Positions 1 to 7,037 of a stretch of 64,000 nucleotides of DNA are shown here, piece after piece. The position numbers were made by a program, and so were the translations under genes. Location: NCBI GenBank assembly GCA_029975965.1, contig JARKOV010000162.1:1-64000 (forward strand), in the 5' to 3' direction. The notes beneath the pieces are model-generated. The model was not told the DNA's origin, searched no databases, and saw only the letters and a program-made list of their open reading frames with translations. The stretch's first letter is position 1. Every line of letters begins with the position of its first letter. The DNA comes from Anaerolinea sp. (GTDB lineage: Bacteria > Chloroflexota > Anaerolineae > Anaerolineales > Anaerolineaceae).

Positions 1-754
1 GTTCACCGGCCGGTTGGCCCATCCAGTCGGGCTGCGCGCCCTCTTCTTGCGGCGCACGCTCACTCGCCGCTCCCTGGTCGGCAGGCTGGTCGAGTTGGGC
101 GAACCAGTCGGCCATTTCATTTTCCCCCTCTGGAGCGCCAGGCACGGGAGACTCCAGCCCGGTCTCCGGGGCGAAAGTGAATTCGCTCTCACCGCCTTCA
201 GGCTGCGCCTGAGCGAAATCTGCGCTGCTCAATTGGGCCAGCCAGTCGTCACCAGCGCCTTCCGCCGCCAGGGTTTCATCTCCGGGCTGTTGGACCTGGG
301 CCGCTTCGAATGACGGAGACTCAAGCGGAGCGGGTACTTCACCGGTCGGCTCGGAAGATTCGGATTCGGAAGGCTTCTCGCTCAGGTTCGACAGCCAATC
401 GTCGGCGCCGGAGGGAACCTGGTTCAGGTTCTGCAGCCAATCCAGGCCCCCATCGGAGGCGGGTTCGTCAGAGTCCCCGGGCAAGCCGAAGGCGGGTTCA
501 TCCGCGGCGGATTCGGACTGGTTGCGCGCGCGCACGCGCGCCAGCCAGTCTGGAATTTCATTTGCGGTTGGCGGCTCTTCGCCTTCCGGGTTTTTCCCGG
601 CGGTCTCTTCCCAGTCGCCGGAGCGCAGAGAAGACAACCAGTCTGCGGTTTCACCGGCAGCGCCGGGCGTCAACGGCTCGGAGCAGAAGCGGCAGCGCTC
701 TGCTTCCGGCGGATTGCTTTCACCGCAATTGGGGCAACGCATTTCGTCTGCCAT
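1..754 (-). CDS. Zinc-ribbon protein with acidic DWL repeats, partial (C-terminus outside window)
   Basis: The reading frame is open from the ATG at 754 to the window edge, giving at least 251 residues. Residues 7-24 form a zinc ribbon (CPNC and CRFC, two CxxC knuckles). The rest is low-complexity, acidic and rich in Pro, Gly, Ser and Glu. It is punctuated at irregular spacing by a short aromatic motif: ADWLSSL, PDWLARV, LDWLQNL, DDWLSNL, DDWLAQL and ADWFAQL. No enzyme domain or membrane segment is visible in this part. Proteins with an N-terminal zinc ribbon and repeated DWL segments are, as I recall, common in Anaerolineae and have no known function. The DWL motifs may be short linear binding sites in a disordered tail (inference). 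It lies just downstream of two membrane-protein genes and is probably co-transcribed with them. Confidence 0.8.
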   Translation of the reverse strand, partial: MADEMRCPNCGESNPPEAERCRFCSEPLTPGAAGETADWLSSLRSGDWEETAGKNPEGEEPPTANEIPDWLARVRARNQSESAADEPAFGLPGDSDEPASDGGLDWLQNLNQVPSGADDWLSNLSEKPSESESSEPTGEVPAPLESPSFEAAQVQQPGDETLAAEGAGDDWLAQLSSADFAQAQPEGGESEFTFAPETGLESPVPGAPEGENEMADWFAQLDQPADQGAASERAPQEEGAQPDWMGQPAGE

Positions 755-757
755 AGA

Positions 758-1390
758 TTACCCGCTATACGGCCGGTCGGCCCCGAGCAAAACCCGCAGG
801 CCGGCAGTCAGGCTGCCCAGGGCGATCCCGAGCAGGATACCGCGCCCACCCGCCACGGGCAAGCGCTGGATGAACGCGATCAAGCCGCCGATCCCCGGCA
901 GGTCTTGCAGCGGAGAGAGCAACCCGCTGCCGATCAACAGGAAGACCAGGGCGCTGACGGCGAAAACGATGACCATCAACCCCTTGCGGCGCTGGAAAAG
1001 GCGGATGCTGGCAAACGTCAAGGTGACGACCAGGATCGCCATCAGGCTGGTCTCAACGGGTACCTGGATGGCGGTCACCACTTTCTGAAATTGCGCATCC
1101 GCCGGGGTCAGGTAGAGTCCCAGCCCCAGGGTGAGGACGAAAGCCACCACAAGAAGGATGCTGTAACGATCTGGGTTGCGCTTGGCGGTCATCCGGCCGA
1201 TGTGAACAATGAACAGGTTGAGAACCCCGACGAGAGCGGCGACTCCCGCCAGGATGACAGCCCACCCGACCAGCAGCGAGCGCAATGTGGCGATGGTGGC
1301 GAACTGCGGCATGTCTGGAGGGATGAAATACCCCAGCAGGACGATCAAACCTACGGAAATGGCGATGGCGGTCCAGACAGGCGCTCTCAT
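758..1390 (-). CDS. Polytopic membrane protein of unknown function
   Basis: The 210-residue product has about six hydrophobic segments, at roughly 6-24, 38-60, 75-93, 115-130, 138-157 and 183-203. They are separated by short basic loops such as MTAKRNPDRY near residue 70. I recognise no catalytic motif. The gene overlaps the end of the upstream DUF6754-like gene by 4 nt and ends 3 nt before the zinc-ribbon gene, so the four minus-strand genes from 2396 down to 1 look like one operon. A joint role with the DUF6754-like membrane protein is plausible from this linkage but is only inferred. Confidence 0.75.
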   Translation of the reverse strand: MRAPVWTAIAISVGLIVLLGYFIPPDMPQFATIATLRSLLVGWAVILAGVAALVGVLNLFIVHIGRMTAKRNPDRYSILLVVAFVLTLGLGLYLTPADAQFQKVVTAIQVPVETSLMAILVVTLTFASIRLFQRRKGLMVIVFAVSALVFLLIGSGLLSPLQDLPGIGGLIAFIQRLPVAGGRGILLGIALGSLTAGLRVLLGADRPYSG

Positions 1391-2145
1391 AGGCTGGTGA
1401 TTCCAAGGAAAGCAGCGACGGCAGCAAGGATGATCAGGCCGATGACAACCCAGCGCAGCACATCTTGCACACGCAGGCTGGCCTGGTAAATGGGCCCAGC
1501 CTGGAGATAGGCCGGAAGAGCAAACAGCTCTTCGCCGATCAGTGTCTCTTCAGCGGCTGCGTAGAACACAGCCTGGGTGGCGAGGGCATCCGATGCCGCC
1601 AGGGTGAAGGCGTTTTCCTGGTCGGCTGCGTCGGCCAGCAACCCGGCCTCAGGGCCGAAATTGCCGACCAGTATGCTGGTCGAAACGCGCTCGTCTCGCA
1701 GCACCGGCAAGGAGCCGGCGATGTAACTCATGGGGGTGGCGCCGGTCAGGCGACCACGCTCAGGATCGTATTGCTCAGGGACGTTGGCAATGCGGTAAGC
1801 GGCGCGCAGGGTGTCCTGGCTGAGCACCGAGAGGGTGCCGTCTCCGCTGGTGGCTACCGGCGGCCGGTCGCTGACCAGGCTGAGCTGGGCGATGCGCTCC
1901 AGGGTGCTCAACCCGACCAGCGCAGAAGCGTTGGTAGCGCTGAAAATGCTGGATTTGCCGATCGAGATGTGCATGCGCGTGCCGTCTTCCACCGACAGGC
2001 CAATGGCGCGGCGCAGGCGCTGCAACGCCGGGATGGGTCGCAATACCCGGCGAGCCTGGCGGAAGCGTGGGAGCAGGTAAAACACCATCAGGCCGGCGGA
2101 TAGGACGACCAGTACCAGACCGATGAGGGATTCAAGCCAGATCAC
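1387..2145 (-). CDS. DUF6754-like membrane protein
   Basis: The 252-residue protein has a transmembrane helix at each end (about 5-27 and 230-250). Between them is a soluble domain with a conserved-looking core containing MHISIGKSSIF (about 58-68), ALVGLSTLERI and a GATPMSYIAG segment. This arrangement matches my memory of DUF6754, a family of unknown function found largely in Chloroflexota; a profile search is needed to confirm it. The gene starts inside the last codons of the 2142-2396 gene and its own end overlaps the next membrane-protein gene by 4 nt, which indicates translational coupling. No enzymatic residues can be assigned. Confidence 0.75.
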   Translation of the reverse strand: MIWLESLIGLVLVVLSAGLMVFYLLPRFRQARRVLRPIPALQRLRRAIGLSVEDGTRMHISIGKSSIFSATNASALVGLSTLERIAQLSLVSDRPPVATSGDGTLSVLSQDTLRAAYRIANVPEQYDPERGRLTGATPMSYIAGSLPVLRDERVSTSILVGNFGPEAGLLADAADQENAFTLAASDALATQAVFYAAAEETLIGEELFALPAYLQAGPIYQASLRVQDVLRWVVIGLIILAAVAAFLGITSL

Positions 2146-2396
2146 GCTGTTTTTTCCTCCCTAAGAAATATGGCGAAGGACCGGCTTTCTTCCTGGTCTT
2201 CGAACATTCGAGCCAGAGCATCCAACCGGGAACCGGCGTGGCCATTGCCGAACAATGGTTGGCCGACGTAAACGAGCTGGGCCAGAAAGAAAGTCAGCGG
2301 GCCGGCACTTTCGAGCAAAGCCGCAGCGAGTTCGTTCAAACCCCATCGTTGCAAGAGTCGAGCCCACTCCGGCCAGTAAGAGCGGTCCGGATGCAT
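2142..2396 (-). CDS. Small hypothetical protein, probably leaderless start
   Basis: This is an 84-residue soluble protein (starts MHPDRSYWPEWARLL) rich in Leu, Ala and aromatic residues, probably helical. I do not recognise a family. A longer frame reaches 2477, but its extra 27 codons cross the promoter. The ATG at 2396 lies exactly where transcription from the TATACT box (2403-2408) would start, so I choose it. It is the first gene of the operon that continues with the DUF6754-like protein (4-nt overlap), the polytopic membrane protein and the zinc-ribbon protein. Confidence 0.65.
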   Translation of the reverse strand: MHPDRSYWPEWARLLQRWGLNELAAALLESAGPLTFFLAQLVYVGQPLFGNGHAGSRLDALARMFEDQEESRSFAIFLREEKTA

Positions 2397-2402
2397 AGTA
2401 TC

Positions 2403-2434
2403 AGTATAGCACAAGTTATCTATTTTAATGTCAA
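2403..2434 (-). promoter_or_regulatory. Extended -10 promoter giving a leaderless mRNA
   Basis: On the minus strand TGCTATACT (an extended -10, TATACT at 2403-2408) is followed by exactly six bases and then the ATG at 2396, which places +1 on the A of the start codon. A TTGACA hexamer lies at 2429-2434, but the 20-nt spacer is longer than ideal. There is no Shine-Dalgarno sequence before the ATG. Confidence 0.6.
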
Positions 2435-2464
2435 GTGATCGAGGATTTTCCCTTATTTTTACCC

Positions 2465-2486
2465 AAAAAACCCCCATAGATGGGGG
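2465..2486 (-). terminator. Intrinsic terminator of the methyltransferase operon
   Basis: On the minus strand a six-base-pair G/C stem (2471-2476 with 2481-2486) with a four-base loop is followed by six T residues (2470-2465). It lies downstream of the methyltransferase stop codon at 2552 and upstream of the next minus-strand promoter, so it separates the two operons. Confidence 0.7.
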
Positions 2487-2551
2487 GATTTAGGCGAGTC
2501 GGGCACACCTGTGGGGTATGGGAAGCGGCAGGCAGTAGGGTCATTGCCCCG

Positions 2552-3322
2552 CTATCCAGGCTTTCTCGCCTCGATCAAGAAACGATGCTCGCTCGTTTCG
2601 AGGGCTCCATCGGCCTGGATGACCTGGTAGATGCGATACAAGCGCTCGAGGTAACTGGCGGGTTGAAAATCCTCGATCTGCCAGGAGATGATGCGCAGGA
2701 GATAAACAACAGCACTTAATGTGAGAAATCGTGTAATCGGGTGAGCTTCGCGTACCTGAAGGATCTCAAAGCCGTTCTCGCGCAGTTCTCGCACAGCAAA
2801 GGCGGGTGTCCAGTAGCTGTACAGGAAGCGCACGTCATCCTGGAGCAACTGGTTAAGGCGGATTTGGTTTTCACCGCCCACTTGCTGGGTCAGAAAACGA
2901 CCGCCCGGCCTGAGAATTCGATACACCTCGGCGGGCTGGTAGCCGCCATGCTGGTTGAGCACCAGCTCAAAGGACGAGTCTTCAAATGGCAATGGCTGGT
3001 CGTCCTCTGGAACGACCAGCTTGACCCCCAGCGGTTCGAGGCGCGCGCGTGCCACAGGGATATTGGGGGGATACGTTTCGGTGGCGAAGGTGAAGGGAGG
3101 GTACGGCGCCAGAGAGGCAAAGATTTCGCCGCCGCCGGTGTCCATGTCCAGCAGACTCTGGATGCCAGTCAGGCGCTCGCGAGCCAATGCCGGGTAATCC
3201 CAAGGAAGCGGTTGTTCGGTAAATTTGCCCTCGAGCCAACTGAAATCCCACCCCGAGAATGGCGCGTTCCAGCCGGTATCGATTTCGGCGAGGAATGCCA
3301 CGGGATAGGGCGAGTTGCTCAT
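2552..3322 (-). CDS. Class I SAM-dependent methyltransferase
   Basis: The 256-residue protein has a Rossmann-type methyltransferase core. Motif I is LLDMDTGGG (residues 57-65). A motif II-like acidic end of beta2 follows at ATETYPPN, then LPFEDSSFELVLNQHGG (motif IV region) and VYRILRPGGRFLTQQVG, the usual post-IV strand. The C-terminal third contains helices and a lid such as HPITRFLTLSAVVYLLR. The start chosen has GGAGG seven bases upstream; a longer frame to 3370 would overlap the upstream gene. The stop of the nucleotidyltransferase gene is two bases upstream, so both are probably translated from one mRNA. The substrate cannot be inferred. Related proteins are annotated as small-molecule methyltransferases of the UbiE/COQ5 type. 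Confidence 0.85.
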   Translation of the reverse strand: MSNSPYPVAFLAEIDTGWNAPFSGWDFSWLEGKFTEQPLPWDYPALARERLTGIQSLLDMDTGGGEIFASLAPYPPFTFATETYPPNIPVARARLEPLGVKLVVPEDDQPLPFEDSSFELVLNQHGGYQPAEVYRILRPGGRFLTQQVGGENQIRLNQLLQDDVRFLYSYWTPAFAVRELRENGFEILQVREAHPITRFLTLSAVVYLLRIISWQIEDFQPASYLERLYRIYQVIQADGALETSEHRFLIEARKPG

Positions 3323-3324
3323 TG

Positions 3325-4149
3325 TTAATCCTCCAAAGAGGCTTGAAGCAAGTCGCCAAGATCGTGGCAAAGTGGGATGCCCAGGCGCTGCGCCCAGGCC
3401 TCGACGCCTACCCAGAACAAGTCCAACGCTGCGCCGACCTCGGCGGGTCGGCTCAAATCGCCCGACATTACCATGCGCAGCAGCGCATCGTAACCGTCCG
3501 GACGGTTGGGGAGTGCCAGGGACTCGACAAAGACGGTCGAGCCGCTGGTATATACCCTGCGCTGGTTCAGGCCAATCAGGCAGGCGCCGTAGCGCACTGC
3601 ATCCAGGGTAAACGCCGTGACCATTTCGGTTCGCCCGCCAGACAGCGCATTGCGCACTTTACCGACCACTTCATACAGGTCGCCCACGATCGTTTCGGCG
3701 ATGGCGGCTGTGAATTCATCTTCGGTGTGGTCCAGCGCGGCCTGGCGCGCTCGCTCAAAGATCCCTTCGGGGTCGTGCAACACAAGCTGGTGGACGAAGG
3801 CACCGTGAGTGACCGGCCAAAAGTCTTCCAATTCGGCAGCCTGGTCCATCAGCACGTCCAGGCTGCACACATCGACCTCTGCCTTCCAAGGTCCCGACGA
3901 CCATTCGTAACAGCGGTCGACTTTCTCGCCGCCCACCACAACGAACATTTCGATGTCCGAATACGGCCCGTCGGCGGCGCGGGCCAGGGATCCATAGATC
4001 GCGGTGGCGCGGTGCTGCGGACCAAAGTGGCGGGCAAATTGCCCTGCAATATCTTTGGCTCGCTCCAGGCGTTCTTCGTGACTGTAAGGCTGCGGACCGC
4101 GACTCGCCGTCCCTGGTTGAGGTAAATTGGAGGAAGAGGGTAAGGACAT
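3325..4149 (-). CDS. ANT(4')-type (kanamycin-like) nucleotidyltransferase
   Basis: The 274-residue protein aligns from memory with the aminoglycoside 4'-nucleotidyltransferase of Gram-positive bacteria over its whole length. The polymerase-beta-like motif is IYGSLARAADGPYSDIEM, with metal ligands at D65 and E67. It is followed by EWSSGPWKAEVD, DFWPVTHGAF, a helix DLYEVVGKVRN that retains the glutamate used as general base, ACLIGLNQRR and GYDALLRMVMSG. Enzymes of this group transfer AMP from ATP to the 4'-OH of aminoglycosides such as kanamycin. It has about 20 extra N-terminal residues. Its partner gene is a methyltransferase 2 nt downstream. The start is 14 nt from the divergent M50 gene. 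Whether it inactivates aminoglycosides is untested. Confidence 0.8.
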   Translation of the reverse strand: MSLPSSSNLPQPGTASRGPQPYSHEERLERAKDIAGQFARHFGPQHRATAIYGSLARAADGPYSDIEMFVVVGGEKVDRCYEWSSGPWKAEVDVCSLDVLMDQAAELEDFWPVTHGAFVHQLVLHDPEGIFERARQAALDHTEDEFTAAIAETIVGDLYEVVGKVRNALSGGRTEMVTAFTLDAVRYGACLIGLNQRRVYTSGSTVFVESLALPNRPDGYDALLRMVMSGDLSRPAEVGAALDLFWVGVEAWAQRLGIPLCHDLGDLLQASLED

Positions 4150-4157
4150 GCTACAAT
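4149..4157 (+). promoter_or_regulatory. Extended -10 element, leaderless start of the M50 protease gene
   Basis: TGCTACAAT (TACAAT at 4152-4157) is followed by exactly six bases and the ATG at 4164, putting +1 on the start codon. No convincing -35 is present at 17 nt; a TTGGAG lies at 4127-4132 with a 19-nt spacer. The arrangement is the same as before 2396 (minus) and 31339 (plus). Confidence 0.55.
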
Positions 4158-4163
4158 ATTACC

Positions 4164-5750
4164 ATGCTGAGCGGCTCGTTGTTGATTGCGAAGATCGGTG
4201 GGACGGAGATTCGCCTGCACTGGTCGATGATTTTAATCATCCCCTATGTGCTGGCAACTTTCCGCCCCGGATCGACGGCCGGGCTGTTGCGCGCTTTCCT
4301 GCTGGTCGGCTTGATCTTTCTCTTCGTGCTGCTCCACGAGCTGGGTCACACGCTGATGGCGCGCATTTTTGGCATCCGCGTGCCGAGTGTGGTGCTCTGG
4401 CCCCTGGGTGGGGCGGCCATGACGGAGCGAGAAGCCGGAAAACCCATCGCCGACCTGCTGATCGCAGCCGCCGGCCCGCTGGTCAACCTGCTGCTTGGGG
4501 GCGCCTTTTTTGTCTTGTTTCTCTGGTCGGCCGGCGCCGAATGGCTGGCATCTTTGCTCAACTCCTCCAGCATCATTTCGCAGCGGATGCTGGTCTTCCT
4601 GGCCGTTTCCAATGTCATCCTGGCGTTGAGCAATTTGCTGCCGATGTACCCGCTGGACGGCGGGCGAATATTCCGCGCCGTGGTCAACATGGTTTTTGGG
4701 CCGGCGCGCAGCAACCTGGTGACTTTCTGGTTCAGCCTGGCCCTGGGAATCGCCCTTCTGGTGGCGGCTGTGGCCATGGGTAGCCTGTTGCTGGCTGTGA
4801 CCGCTGTTTTATTGCTGGCCGGAGCGATCACCCTCAACCAGCCCTTGCTGGCGCGCCTGATGGGCTGGTATGCTCGCCTGACGCGCAGCCCACAGGCTTA
4901 CCTGCGCCTGGCCGATTTCGACCCGGCGCTCGAATTGATCAGCCGGCGGATCGAGGTCGATCCGCATAATCCGGTGCTCTACCTGCAACGCGGCTATATT
5001 CATTACACCCTGGACGAGCTCGTTCGGGCACTGGCGGACGCCGATCGAGCGCTCAGAATTGTCCCCGACATCATCCAGGCCTGGCTGCTGAAGAGCGCCG
5101 TCTTTTACGCGCTGGGTAACCGGGCAGAGGTGTGGGCCTGCCACGATCAGGTCGACCGCATCCGCCCGGATTGGTCGGTGAGCTGGATGAACGGTGCGAT
5201 CCTGTTGCGCGATGAAGACAGCCTGGAAAAGGCGATGGAATATATCCAGCGCGCGTTTGAGGCCGCGGCGCGCGAACACGATCGAACCGGGTTGGTGCTC
5301 ATGCACCTGGTGCGCAGCTCGATCGCTTACCGGCAGGGGCAGCCAGAGAACGCTCACCAGGATTGGGAAGAAGCCTACCGCATCTCCTCCCGCGATGCCA
5401 TGACGTTTTCGGTGGACCGGCAGCGCATTTTCGCGCCGGATTGGACCTGGGTGACCGATTACTTTGCGTTCCTCGAGTCCAAGAACCCTCACTCGCCCAA
5501 CATCCTGGCAGCGCGCGGCGAGACGGCTTTGCGCGCCGGGAAGTGGCAACAGGCGGTGGACGATTTCAGCCGCCTGATCCAGCAGATGCCGGCGCTGCAG
5601 GATATCAGCCTGTACCGCGGCCAGGCGTACGAGGAATTAGGCCAGGTGGGGCTGGCCGTGCAGGATTACCGCCGGGCGAAGGATATCTCGAGACGGGCGC
5701 ACATCCGCCGCATGGCGGAAGATCGCCTGAAGGCATTAGCAACCTATTAA
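4164..5750 (+). CDS. M50 (site-2 protease) family metalloprotease with TPR domain
   Basis: The 528-residue protein has an N-terminal membrane domain (about 1-235) with several hydrophobic helices. The zinc-protease motif is HELGH (58-62), and the third zinc ligand is in YPLDGGRIFR (D165). These are the hallmarks of intramembrane site-2 proteases of the SpoIVFB/S2P type. Residues about 240-520 form TPR-like helical repeats, for example NPVLYLQRGYIHYTLDELVRA, and probably bind a partner or substrate on the cytoplasmic side. S2P enzymes usually cleave membrane-bound anti-sigma factors or remnant signal peptides; no such substrate gene is nearby. It is followed after 20 nt by the aldo-keto reductase gene, probably in one operon. 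Confidence 0.9.
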   Translation: MLSGSLLIAKIGGTEIRLHWSMILIIPYVLATFRPGSTAGLLRAFLLVGLIFLFVLLHELGHTLMARIFGIRVPSVVLWPLGGAAMTEREAGKPIADLLIAAAGPLVNLLLGGAFFVLFLWSAGAEWLASLLNSSSIISQRMLVFLAVSNVILALSNLLPMYPLDGGRIFRAVVNMVFGPARSNLVTFWFSLALGIALLVAAVAMGSLLLAVTAVLLLAGAITLNQPLLARLMGWYARLTRSPQAYLRLADFDPALELISRRIEVDPHNPVLYLQRGYIHYTLDELVRALADADRALRIVPDIIQAWLLKSAVFYALGNRAEVWACHDQVDRIRPDWSVSWMNGAILLRDEDSLEKAMEYIQRAFEAAAREHDRTGLVLMHLVRSSIAYRQGQPENAHQDWEEAYRISSRDAMTFSVDRQRIFAPDWTWVTDYFAFLESKNPHSPNILAARGETALRAGKWQQAVDDFSRLIQQMPALQDISLYRGQAYEELGQVGLAVQDYRRAKDISRRAHIRRMAEDRLKALATY

Positions 5751-5770
5751 TCCAACCTGAGGAGGAAAAC

Positions 5771-6772
5771 ATGGATTACCGACCTTTGGGACGCACGGGC
5801 GTTATGGTGTCTCCGCTCTGCCTGGGCGCTATGAACTTCGGCGGTCCCACGCCGGAAGAGGAATCGATCTTAATTCTCAATAAAGCCCTGGATGCCGGTT
5901 TCAATTTCATCGACACGGCCAATGTTTACACGGGCGGCGAGAGCGAGCGCATCGTCGGCAAGGCGCTCAAGGAAAACGGCAAACGCCAGCAGGTGGTGTT
6001 GGCGACCAAAGTGTACAGCCGCGTGGGCGAAGGGCCAAACGATGGGGGCGCCTCACGCTACCACATCTTGCAGGCGGTCGAGGATTCCCTGCGCCGCCTG
6101 CAGACGGACACGATCGACCTTTACCAGCTTCACCGACCCAGCCTGACCATCCCGGTGGACGAGACCCTGCGCGCATTTGACGACCTGGTGCGTTCCGGCA
6201 AGGTGCGCTACATCGGCGCATCGACCCACCCGGCATGGATGGTGATGGAAGCCCTGGCGACGAGTGAGAAGTACAGCCTGGTGCGCTATATCAGCGAGCA
6301 GCCGCCGTATAACCTGCTCGACCGGCGGATCGAGAACGAGCTGGTGCCGTTGTGCCAGAAGTATGGCCTGGCGATCATCCCGTGGTCGCCGCTGGCGATG
6401 GGCATCCTGGCGGGGCGCTATCCGCTGGACGGCTCGATCCCCGAAGATTCAAGGGCGGGTCGCTCGCAATGGCCGGCGGCTCGCGAACGCCTGTCACGCA
6501 GAGGATTGGAAGTGGGCGCGCAGGTCAGCCGCATGGCCAAAGAGCGCGGAATGACGGCAGCCCAGCTTTCGCTGGTGTGGTGCAAAGACCAGCCGGGCAT
6601 CACCGCGCCGATCGTCGGTCCGCGCACCCTGGGGCACATCGAGGAATTCATCCCGGTGTTGGAGATGAGCTTGAGCGAGGAAGACCGCCCGCTCTTCGAC
6701 GAGCTGGTTCACCCGGGCAATGCCGTGGCCGATTTCTTCAACAGCAACGAGTGGATGAAGGCGCGGATCTAA
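5771..6772 (+). CDS. Aldo/keto reductase
   Basis: The 333-residue protein is a complete TIM-barrel NADPH-dependent oxidoreductase of the AKR superfamily. It starts MDYRPLGRTGVMVSPLCLG. The catalytic tetrad is recognisable: Asp and Tyr in FIDTANVYTGGESE, Lys in VLATKVYS and His in YQLHRPS. The nucleotide-binding C-terminal part includes IPWSPLAMGILAGRY and TAPIVGPRTLGHIEE. It resembles the YajO/Tas-like group that reduces small aldehydes and ketones. A GGAGG lies six to nine bases before the ATG at 5771; a longer upstream frame overlaps the M50 gene and is spurious. It follows that gene by 20 nt. Confidence 0.92.
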   Translation: MDYRPLGRTGVMVSPLCLGAMNFGGPTPEEESILILNKALDAGFNFIDTANVYTGGESERIVGKALKENGKRQQVVLATKVYSRVGEGPNDGGASRYHILQAVEDSLRRLQTDTIDLYQLHRPSLTIPVDETLRAFDDLVRSGKVRYIGASTHPAWMVMEALATSEKYSLVRYISEQPPYNLLDRRIENELVPLCQKYGLAIIPWSPLAMGILAGRYPLDGSIPEDSRAGRSQWPAARERLSRRGLEVGAQVSRMAKERGMTAAQLSLVWCKDQPGITAPIVGPRTLGHIEEFIPVLEMSLSEEDRPLFDELVHPGNAVADFFNSNEWMKARI

Positions 6773-6796
6773 AAAAAGCGAGGCTCTCGCCTCGCT
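6770..6796 (-). terminator. Intrinsic terminator of the tRNA-like RNA unit
   Basis: An eight-base-pair stem (6777-6784 with 6789-6796) with a four-base loop is followed on the minus strand by seven to eight T residues (6777-6770). It begins directly at the 3' CCA of the tRNA-like RNA. In the plus direction no T tract follows, so it serves the minus strand. Confidence 0.85.
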
Positions 6797-6940
6797 GGTG
6801 CACGACCGGGATTCGAACCCTTCACAAAAGACTCCGTTACAGAAACTGCAGGACAGAAACAGTGACACTCAGTGGACACTGACACGTACTCGTACTCAAT
6901 CCGGTTGCCTCAAACGCCTGTACCAACAGATTGGCCGTGC
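6796..6940 (-). ncRNA. tRNA-like RNA with an internal insertion of about 65 nt
   Basis: The 5' end GCACGGC (6940-6934) pairs over seven bases, including one G-U, with GTCGTGC near the 3' end (6806-6800). An unpaired A and an encoded CCA follow (6799-6796). A T-loop consensus GGGTTCGAATCCC lies just inside, and a D-loop-like TTGGTA flanked by CTG and CAG lies near the 5' end. The length is about 145 nt, whereas tRNAs have 72-95. A CGTT (6916-6913) and AACG (6838-6835) could form an anticodon stem whose loop carries the extra sequence. The T stem has only three good pairs and the acceptor-plus-T helix is one pair short. A consensus promoter and a strong terminator flank it, so it is probably transcribed. 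It may be an interrupted or decayed tRNA or a tRNA-mimic sRNA. Confidence 0.5.
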
Positions 6941-6946
6941 AGTTTC

Positions 6947-6975
6947 ATTATAAGACGATAAAATTGACCTGTCAA
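6947..6975 (-). promoter_or_regulatory. Consensus sigma-70 promoter of the tRNA-like RNA
   Basis: On the minus strand TTGACA (6970-6975) and TATAAT (6947-6952) are separated by 17 bases, a perfect match to the housekeeping consensus. The predicted +1 is the G at 6940, the first base of the tRNA-like RNA. It is the best promoter in the window. Confidence 0.85.
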
Positions 6976-6996
6976 GTAATAGTTTGGCCGGTCAAA

Positions 6997-7037
6997 TGAC
7001 AGGGGTTACGGGCATTCAGCCCCCGTAACCCCTGTCA
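6997..7037 (-). terminator. Long perfect hairpin at the end of the eCIS operon
   Basis: A perfect 16-base-pair inverted repeat (6997-7012 with 7022-7037, nine-base loop) directly abuts the stop codon of the last eCIS gene at 7038. Only three T residues follow on the minus strand, so it is not a classical intrinsic terminator. It may still terminate transcription or protect the 3' end. It separates the operon from the tRNA-like RNA promoter. Confidence 0.65.

Noticed and set aside
2480..2719. Plus-strand 79-codon frame
   Set aside because: It overlaps the terminator and the 3' end of the methyltransferase gene and has no recognisable features.
6796..6940. Ordinary tRNA or tmRNA
   Set aside because: The RNA is too long for a tRNA, the T stem is poor and no anticodon arm is clear; it is too short and lacks the tag frame of tmRNA. 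Kept as tRNA-like RNA.
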